NCBI GenBank assembly: GCA_018266355.1
Contig: JAFEAP010000027.1
Coordinates: forward strand, 1-64,000
DNA: 64,000 bases
Direction: 5' to 3'
Origin: Bdellovibrionales bacterium
GTDB taxonomy: Bacteria > Bdellovibrionota > UBA1018
Below, in pieces: positions 59,037 through 64,000 of the stretch. Each line of letters begins with the position of its first letter. The stretch's first letter is position 1. The position numbers and the translations under genes were made by a program. Below the pieces are notes generated by a model. It saw only the letters and a list, made by a program, of their open reading frames with translations. It had not been told where the DNA came from and made no database searches.

Positions 59037-60836
59037 ATGTTGAAAACTCTCACTCGTCTCAGCCTGAATGCCGGCGCAGTGGTTATCGCTCAGTCGCTTG
59101 TTGTGAGCGCTGCTTTCGCGGTTCCGACCGATCAGGAAGCCTGGAGCAACCTCGAACAGAAAATCACCGTCTATCGCGACTCCGTCGACTCGAACATCTA
59201 CTGGTTCGTGCCGAAGATCAGTTTCGAAGCGTCCGCGGGCAAAACGCTCCTGAAGCGCGCCACCGGCGCCGACGGGAAGATCCAGTACACCACGCGGATC
59301 ATCCCGTACTTCTCCGCGGATCTCCGCGAAGAAGTCGCGCAAAACATCTCGAACATCCGTCAGCAGTCCCAGCTGAAGCCGGTCGTCGCCCGCTCCATCG
59401 GCGTCGCCCTTCCGGACTTCAATTACAAGTTCATGTCCCCGAGCGTGACGAACTACGATTACCTCGACGTTCCTCGCCTCGTGCGCTTCTCGCTCGACGC
59501 GGCGGAAGCGAAGGAATTCGACGAACTTTACAGCGAACCGAACGGCGTGCCGGTCGAGTTCTCCGTCACGTACGACAGCGTGATGAACGACAAGATGCTC
59601 AACATCGACGTCAACTGTAAGGAAATGGACCGCGAGCTCGCGAACAAGAAGTCGCTCAGCCTCGGCGGCAGCGCGAAAGTGAAGGGCGTGAAGGCCTACC
59701 TCGGCGCGGACATCGAATCCGCGTTCCTGAACAGCGTCCAAAACAAGACGAACGGCGTGAACATCTCCTCGAAGGGCGATATCGCCGGCATGCAGGAAAT
59801 GATTCGTCGGGTGATGAACCTCTGCTTCGATCCGGTCGACGGATACGGCGGATACTACGACGACTACTATAACGACGACCGTTACCCGACCCGCCGAACC
59901 GACGACGGCACGACGGATCCGGATACGGATTTCCCGACTCGCACCGGTTCGAACACCGGCCGGGGCGACGTGATCGACGATAACTTCTCTCCGAAGAACC
60001 AGCTCGCCTCGGTCGGCATGGTGAATCGGAGCGGAACGTCGAACGCCGCGCTCGCGGCGGCCGAGCGGGCCCAGTTCACGAAGTTCCTGAACAACCTCTC
60101 GCTCGACAAGAAGCTCGTCGGCGAAGATTGCGACCCGAAAAAAGACCGCAACTGCCCGGATGATCCGTTCCCGAGCCGTGGCGACGACAACACCGATACC
60201 GACAACACGAACACGTCGGGCGGCGGACTCCTTCCGTCGGCGACGTTGAAGGCCGGGTTCAAGTTCAAGAGCACCGCGCTCACGAAGAACAATCAGGCCG
60301 TCGTGAAGCAGATCTCGTGGAAGGATGCGACCGCGACGAAGACCGTCGTCGACATCTTCACCGCGAACGCCAAGTCGATCGAGAAGGTGCAAGTCACCCC
60401 GCTCGCCGACAAGAACTTCACCGTCACGGTGAAGAACCCGGCGTCGACTCCGCTTTCGACCGGTATCCGCATCAATCAAGGCGAACAGTACTCGATCAAC
60501 GCGGCTTTCGTCTTCAAGTCCACGTCCGCGTACTCCGGTTGGGGTTCGAACAAGGCCTACGCCTGGGACGCGGCTTGGGATAAGCCGGACGGCGATCTCT
60601 ATTATCGTCTCGGTAGCGGCGATTGGACGCCGGTGAACGCTCGCGCGATCATCACGTCCGACGTCACCCGCGGCGGCGGCGAGCTCCAGTTCTACCTGGA
60701 TCGTTCGGCGATCTTTAACCACATCCCGGAAAAGCTCCGTAAGGGAGGCTTCCTCTCCGGGCCGGTGTTCACGATCGACGGAATCGCCCCGGAATTCTCG
60801 GTCCAAGTCACGGGCCGCCGGATTTCGGTAAAGTGA
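59037..60836 (+). CDS. Large secreted protein, tandem paralogue 1
   Basis: This encodes 599 residues. The signal peptide (about 1-28, ending SAAFAVPTD) is followed by a conserved N-terminal domain (about 30-275) with DSNIYWFVPKISFE, TTRIIPYFSADL, LDVPRLVRFSLD and VNCKEMDRE. Next comes a long Asp/Asn/Thr/Gly-rich linker (about 275-400), then a C-terminal beta domain with RGGGELQFYLDRS and PEFSVQVTGRR. The neighbour at 61124 shares both domains. I do not recognise a family. The acidic Asp-rich linker might bind calcium. A terminator follows. Confidence 0.75.
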   Translation: MLKTLTRLSLNAGAVVIAQSLVVSAAFAVPTDQEAWSNLEQKITVYRDSVDSNIYWFVPKISFEASAGKTLLKRATGADGKIQYTTRIIPYFSADLREEVAQNISNIRQQSQLKPVVARSIGVALPDFNYKFMSPSVTNYDYLDVPRLVRFSLDAAEAKEFDELYSEPNGVPVEFSVTYDSVMNDKMLNIDVNCKEMDRELANKKSLSLGGSAKVKGVKAYLGADIESAFLNSVQNKTNGVNISSKGDIAGMQEMIRRVMNLCFDPVDGYGGYYDDYYNDDRYPTRRTDDGTTDPDTDFPTRTGSNTGRGDVIDDNFSPKNQLASVGMVNRSGTSNAALAAAERAQFTKFLNNLSLDKKLVGEDCDPKKDRNCPDDPFPSRGDDNTDTDNTNTSGGGLLPSATLKAGFKFKSTALTKNNQAVVKQISWKDATATKTVVDIFTANAKSIEKVQVTPLADKNFTVTVKNPASTPLSTGIRINQGEQYSINAAFVFKSTSAYSGWGSNKAYAWDAAWDKPDGDLYYRLGSGDWTPVNARAIITSDVTRGGGELQFYLDRSAIFNHIPEKLRKGGFLSGPVFTIDGIAPEFSVQVTGRRISVK

Positions 60837-60909
60837 TCCGCGAAACGATCTAACCGTTTCCTAAAATAGACCGCGGCCCCTTCGTCAGGGAAGGGACCTC
60901 GGTAAAAGC

Positions 60910-60953
60910 GAAAGGGCCGCCGCTCGAATGAGTGTCGGCCCTTTCCATTTTTT
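60910..60953 (+). terminator. Intrinsic terminator between the paralogues
   Basis: A 10-bp stem (60910-60919 with 60936-60945) is followed by a T run at 60948-60953. The two paralogues are therefore separate transcripts with separate promoters. Confidence 0.8.
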
Positions 60954-61110
60954 GCCGGATGGCTCGATTTTTAGGCGATTTCCGCCTCGTTTTCGATACT
61001 GGACGGAAACCGTGCGAATTGCAGCCGTTTTAGGCTTCCTTTTGAAGCGATCGTGCCGCTGCGTGCCTTGTCGATTTATTTCGAGACTGCTACTCGAATC
61101 CTGCCCATTT

Positions 61111-61117
61111 GGGGGGG
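61111..61117 (+). promoter_or_regulatory. G7 ribosome-binding tract of the second paralogue
   Basis: Seven G residues lie 6 nt before the ATG at 61124. This matches the tract at 59023 in length and place. Little else is alike in the two 5' regions, so the G7 tract is either selected or chance. Confidence 0.6.
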
Positions 61118-61123
61118 CACAAA

Positions 61124-62593
61124 ATGAAAGCGATTCTCACTCGTTCCCGGGTGAGTGCTTTAGGCGTCGTGGTTGTCGCTCAAGCACTCTCCCTCGGTTC
61201 TGCGTTCGCCGTTCCGTCCGACCGTCAAGCCTGGAGCAGCCAGGAGTACGGGATCACCGTCTATGCCGACGAGCTCGATTCCGACGTCTACTGGTTCGTT
61301 CCGAAGATCCGTTTCGAAACTTCCGCCGGAAAGACGGTGCTTCGCCCGCACCAACTCGCCGACGGGAAGACCGAATACATCACGCGGATCATCCCGTATT
61401 TCCCGAACGACATGCGGGAGCTGATCACCGAGAATATCCCGGGTATCCGGATGGACTCGCAGCTGAAGCCGATCGTCGCGAAGAGCATCGGCGTCTCGCT
61501 GCCGGATTTCTCGTACAAGACGACGTCCGAGAGCGTGACGAGCATCGAGTACCTGAACGTCCCGCGGCTCGTCCGCTTCTCGCTCGACAAGGACGAAGCC
61601 GAACTCTTCGATTCGTTGATCCAGGACGATTACGGCGTTTCGGTCGCGTACACGTTCTCCTACGACGGCGTGACGAAGGACAAGTACTACCAGATCGGCG
61701 TGAGTTGTAAGGACATGTACCGCGCGATGACGAACTCGGGCGGCGTGGGCGCGGGCGTCGATATCGGAAAGTCCGTCCACCTCGGAGCCGAAGTCGAAGC
61801 CGCGTTCAAGAAAGCCGTGCAGGCGAATCTGAACGGCATCGACATCGTCTCGAAGGGCGATAATCCGGATATGACGGATCTCCTTCGGCAGACGATGGAC
61901 TTCTGTTTCCAAACCGACGACGGATACGGCGGTTACGGCGGCGGCCGCGGCGTAAGCGGGAACGACGACGATAACGGAGACGTCTGCAAGAACCAGGACG
62001 ACTGCCTCGACCCGGATGCGAACGGGAACGGTAGCCTGCTTCCGAAGGTGAAGCTGAAGGCGAAATACCGGTTCAAACAGTCGACGATGAACAGCGATCG
62101 TCAGGCGAGCGTGAAGCAGGTCGGACTCAAGGATGCCGTGAACACGTCGGTGATCTTCGGCGCGCTCACGTTGAAGGCGCCCGCCGAGAACCCGGTCGAA
62201 TCGGCCCTCGTCTCGAAGAAGACGATCAAGGTCGGTTCGACGGCCGCGGCGGCCGCGCCGTTCACCGCGGGCATCCAGATCGTCCCGGGGAACCAGTACA
62301 CGATCAACGCCGAGTACACGGTGAAGGTCCGCGGGAAAGCGATCCCGATCGACGCGAGCTGGCCGCGGGGCGACGGAGACCTCTATTTCCGGATCGGCAG
62401 CGGAGCATGGGAACCCGTCGGACGCCACCTCACGATCGGTTCGGACGTCGCGCGCGGGGGCGGGGAGCTCCAGTTCTACGTCGACGCCTCGGCCTTCCGG
62501 AACCGGTTGCCGAAGTCGGCGAGCTCCTGGGGATCCACTCCGGAGCCCGAGTTCGCAGTCGAAATCAGCACGCGTCGGCTCGCCCGGAAGTAA
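61124..62593 (+). CDS. Large secreted protein, tandem paralogue 2
   Basis: This encodes 489 residues from the ATG at 61124. The signal peptide ends GSAFAVPSD. The N-terminal domain repeats the pattern of the upstream paralogue (DSDVYWFVPKIRFE, TRIIPYFPNDM, LNVPRLVRFSLD, VSCKDMYRA), as does the C-terminal domain (GDLYFRIGSGAWEPV, RGGGELQFYVDAS). The linker is much shorter, with CKNQDDCLDPDANGNG, a thrombospondin type 3-like calcium motif. It arose by duplication. The function is unknown; it is probably periplasmic or secreted. Confidence 0.75.
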   Translation: MKAILTRSRVSALGVVVVAQALSLGSAFAVPSDRQAWSSQEYGITVYADELDSDVYWFVPKIRFETSAGKTVLRPHQLADGKTEYITRIIPYFPNDMRELITENIPGIRMDSQLKPIVAKSIGVSLPDFSYKTTSESVTSIEYLNVPRLVRFSLDKDEAELFDSLIQDDYGVSVAYTFSYDGVTKDKYYQIGVSCKDMYRAMTNSGGVGAGVDIGKSVHLGAEVEAAFKKAVQANLNGIDIVSKGDNPDMTDLLRQTMDFCFQTDDGYGGYGGGRGVSGNDDDNGDVCKNQDDCLDPDANGNGSLLPKVKLKAKYRFKQSTMNSDRQASVKQVGLKDAVNTSVIFGALTLKAPAENPVESALVSKKTIKVGSTAAAAAPFTAGIQIVPGNQYTINAEYTVKVRGKAIPIDASWPRGDGDLYFRIGSGAWEPVGRHLTIGSDVARGGGELQFYVDASAFRNRLPKSASSWGSTPEPEFAVEISTRRLARK

Positions 62594-62719
62594 ACGAGGG
62601 CGGTCGTCGACGAAAAGAATGGCGCGGAGGACGGCCTCGGGCCCGTTCTCCGCGCCCGTTCTCACGGATGACGAGGCCTACTTTCAGTCCTTTTCATCGT
62701 CTAAAGTTTGGACGATTCT

Positions 62720-62745
62720 GAAGCCCTTTAAGGCTTCTTTTCTTT
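62720..62745 (+). terminator. Intrinsic terminator after paralogue 2
   Basis: A 6-bp stem GAAGCC/GGCTTC (62720-62725 with 62732-62737) with a CTTTAA loop is followed by TTTTCTTT. It is short but well formed. Confidence 0.65.
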
Positions 62746-62793
62746 CGCCCGATGACGAAGGTAGGGGATTTGCGCATTCCCCGACAGGCTGAA

Positions 62794-63243
62794 ATGAAAT
62801 TCGCTTACGTCCTCACCGCACTCTTAGCGTGCCTCGCGATCGCTTCCTCCCTTCGGGCGGAGGATCGGGTCGAGTGCGCGACCGGTCGGGCCGTTTTCGG
62901 CAAGCTCGCTTGCGCGAGCACCGCGGGCGGCGAACCGCTGCTCGACGCGTATTTCTTCGGAGCGACTTCGCTTTCCGAGATTCGCGCGTCGTTTCCGGAG
63001 CGAGCGGCGAAGATCGGCGATCGCTGCCGAAAGAAGCTCGAGGCGCGAAAACCCGCGTCGAACGGATCTCCGGGCGACGGCGAAGGCGTCGAGTTCCGGG
63101 TGGAAACCGTCGAAGTCTGCCTCGGAAAACGCGGTTATCAGCAACCCTGCGTGACCGACGACGACTGCATCGAGCACTATTGTCATCCCGAGCGCGGGAC
63201 CTGCAGCGCGGTCTTCACGGTACCGATCTCGGCCGCGCAGTAG
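62794..63243 (+). CDS. Small cysteine-rich exported protein
   Basis: This encodes 149 residues from the ATG at 62794; a longer in-frame start at 62752 would bury the signal. The signal peptide is about 1-22 (ending SSLRAED). The mature part has eight cysteines, the last ones in PCVTDDDCIEHYCHPERGTC, a knot-like disulfide module reminiscent of small EGF/Dickkopf-like modules. No bacterial family recognised. It converges with the VanX-like gene. Confidence 0.65.
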   Translation: MKFAYVLTALLACLAIASSLRAEDRVECATGRAVFGKLACASTAGGEPLLDAYFFGATSLSEIRASFPERAAKIGDRCRKKLEARKPASNGSPGDGEGVEFRVETVEVCLGKRGYQQPCVTDDDCIEHYCHPERGTCSAVFTVPISAAQ

Positions 63244-63265
63244 GGCGCGATCGCGCGGAGCGGCT

Positions 63266-63874
63266 CTAGCCTCCGAGCGCTTTCGAGATCGCTTCGAACG
63301 ACCAGTCGTAGACGGGGTAGTCGCCCGCGGACGGGTGGTTGAAATGCCACCATTCGCGTTTGAGGACCTTATAGCCTTCGGCGTGCATCGCGCCGATCAG
63401 GAGGTCGCGGTGTTTCCGCTCTTCGGGGGTGCCGCCCTTGTAGTCCGACCACGCGCTCTCGTTCATCTCGTCGAATTCGGAGGTCATCCGAACCTCGCGG
63501 CCGTCCTTCAACCGGTAGAGCGAGCAATCGATCGCGCAGCCGCGGTTGTGGACCGAGCCGCGTTCGGGGTTCGCGAGGAACTCCTTCTGGTGATCGTCGG
63601 CTTCGTCGTAAAAGAGCTTCGTCACCGACCACGGACGGTAGCCGTCGAAGACGAGGATTCCGTATCCTTGGGCCTCGAGGCGCCGGTGGGCGCGGAGGAG
63701 GGCGTCGGCGGCGGGCTTTTGGAGGAACGCCTTTTCCGCGGGATAAACGGGCCGCCCGAGGAAATTGTCTTCGCGCGCGTAACGGATATCGAGTCCGAAA
63801 GGAAGGTCGGCGAGGTCGACGAAATCGTGCCGAACGGTCGACGGATCGCCGGTGACGTAGTCGCTCGGTTTCAT
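63266..63874 (-). CDS. D-alanyl-D-alanine dipeptidase, VanX/DdpX type
   Basis: This encodes 202 residues from the ATG at 63874 with GGAG 9 nt ahead. VanX-family residues are in place: Arg80 in DGYRPWS, the zinc ligands His109 and Asp116 in GSVHNRGCAIDCSL, and catalytic Glu174 with zinc ligand His177 in REWWHFN. No signal peptide is seen, so it is a cytoplasmic dipeptidase of peptidase family M15D. It overlaps the upstream gene's stop (ATGA), so it is co-transcribed with an alpha/beta hydrolase. Confidence 0.9.
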   Translation of the reverse strand: MKPSDYVTGDPSTVRHDFVDLADLPFGLDIRYAREDNFLGRPVYPAEKAFLQKPAADALLRAHRRLEAQGYGILVFDGYRPWSVTKLFYDEADDHQKEFLANPERGSVHNRGCAIDCSLYRLKDGREVRMTSEFDEMNESAWSDYKGGTPEERKHRDLLIGAMHAEGYKVLKREWWHFNHPSAGDYPVYDWSFEAISKALGG

Positions 63875-64000
63875 GCCGGTCGCTCCATCCAGTCGGAGAC
63901 TTCCCGCGCGAGCCATTCGGGATCGTCGGTCGGGATGTCGTGGCCGGCCCACGGATGCACGAGTCGGGGCGCGCCGAGACGCTCGGCGAGCCGGAGCGAG
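63871..64000 (-). CDS. Alpha/beta hydrolase-like C-terminus (5' end beyond window)
   Basis: The minus frame from the window edge to the TGA at 63871-63873 encodes 42 codons before the stop, reading LAERLGAPRLVHPWAGHDI and ending EVSDWMERPA. The LVHPWAGHDIP segment matches the catalytic-histidine loop (GHD) near the end of alpha/beta hydrolases, followed by the usual final helix. The stop overlaps the ATG of the VanX-like gene. Confidence 0.6.
   Translation of the reverse strand, partial: SLRLAERLGAPRLVHPWAGHDIPTDDPEWLAREVSDWMERPA

Overview
This 64 kb window is GC-rich (clearly above 60 % GC in the coding parts) and densely packed. It is broken by a few strongly AT-rich promoter islands, such as 1958-2092, 6690-6830 and 53590-53740. 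The host is Gram-negative: there is an Mla/MCE lipid-transport pair, outer-membrane barrel candidates, many Sec signal peptides and at least six lipoproteins with lipoboxes. The many small exported proteins, the giant Ig-like/LamG lipoprotein and the mix of lipid genes suggest a predatory or deltaproteobacteria-like lineage such as Bdellovibrionota. That assignment is tentative and rests on gene style, not on a marker phylogeny. No tRNA, rRNA, IS element, prophage or CRISPR array was seen.

Layout. 1-4.3 kb: a truncated repeat lipoprotein (choice-of-anchor D type), two exported proteins and an HD-GYP phosphodiesterase. 4.4-10 kb: rpmG, a TruC-like pseudouridine synthase, a lipoprotein, tatA-dedA, a GT4 glycosyltransferase, two related nested fold-back elements (8.90-9.23 kb) and a transaldolase. 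10-19 kb: a matrixin-like lipoprotein, a NicO-like transporter, FmdB, a class A PAP2 phosphatase, DUF971, a Gfo/Idh/MocA oxidoreductase, inositol-3-phosphate synthase and several exported unknowns. 19-24.7 kb: a tightly coupled + strand operon of CDP-alcohol phosphatidyltransferase, GtrA, class III aminotransferase, an RGG-rich protein, an MprF-type flippase and a FemAB-like transferase. 24.7-32.5 kb (- strand): exported proteins, one with a caspase/CHAT-like His/Cys pattern, an AUR1-like PAP2 inositolphosphotransferase, an MFS transporter and an RND/MMPL exporter. 32.6-36.1 kb: MlaE, an MCE protein with a barrel-like tail, and an exported protein. 36-43 kb: housekeeping genes (SerB, nitrilase, HisS, YgiQ-type radical SAM) and a urate-oxidase-N-like membrane protein. 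43.2-53.6 kb: a single 3442-residue lipoprotein. 53.7-64 kb: HAD, dUTPase, a GNAT/ferritin-like/EVE coupled trio, a CDF transporter, a desaturase, a tandem pair of large secreted paralogues, a VanX-like dipeptidase and the edge of an alpha/beta hydrolase gene.

Functional themes. Envelope lipids dominate. Inositol phosphate synthase, a CDP-alcohol transferase and an AUR1-like enzyme together could make inositol phospho- or sphingolipids. The flippase plus FemAB pair looks like a split MprF. MlaE/MCE and MMPL move lipids between membranes, and a desaturase tunes acyl chains. The most unexplained DNA is the pair of fold-back elements. They share the same single-stranded core sequences but have unrelated, individually well-paired outer stems.
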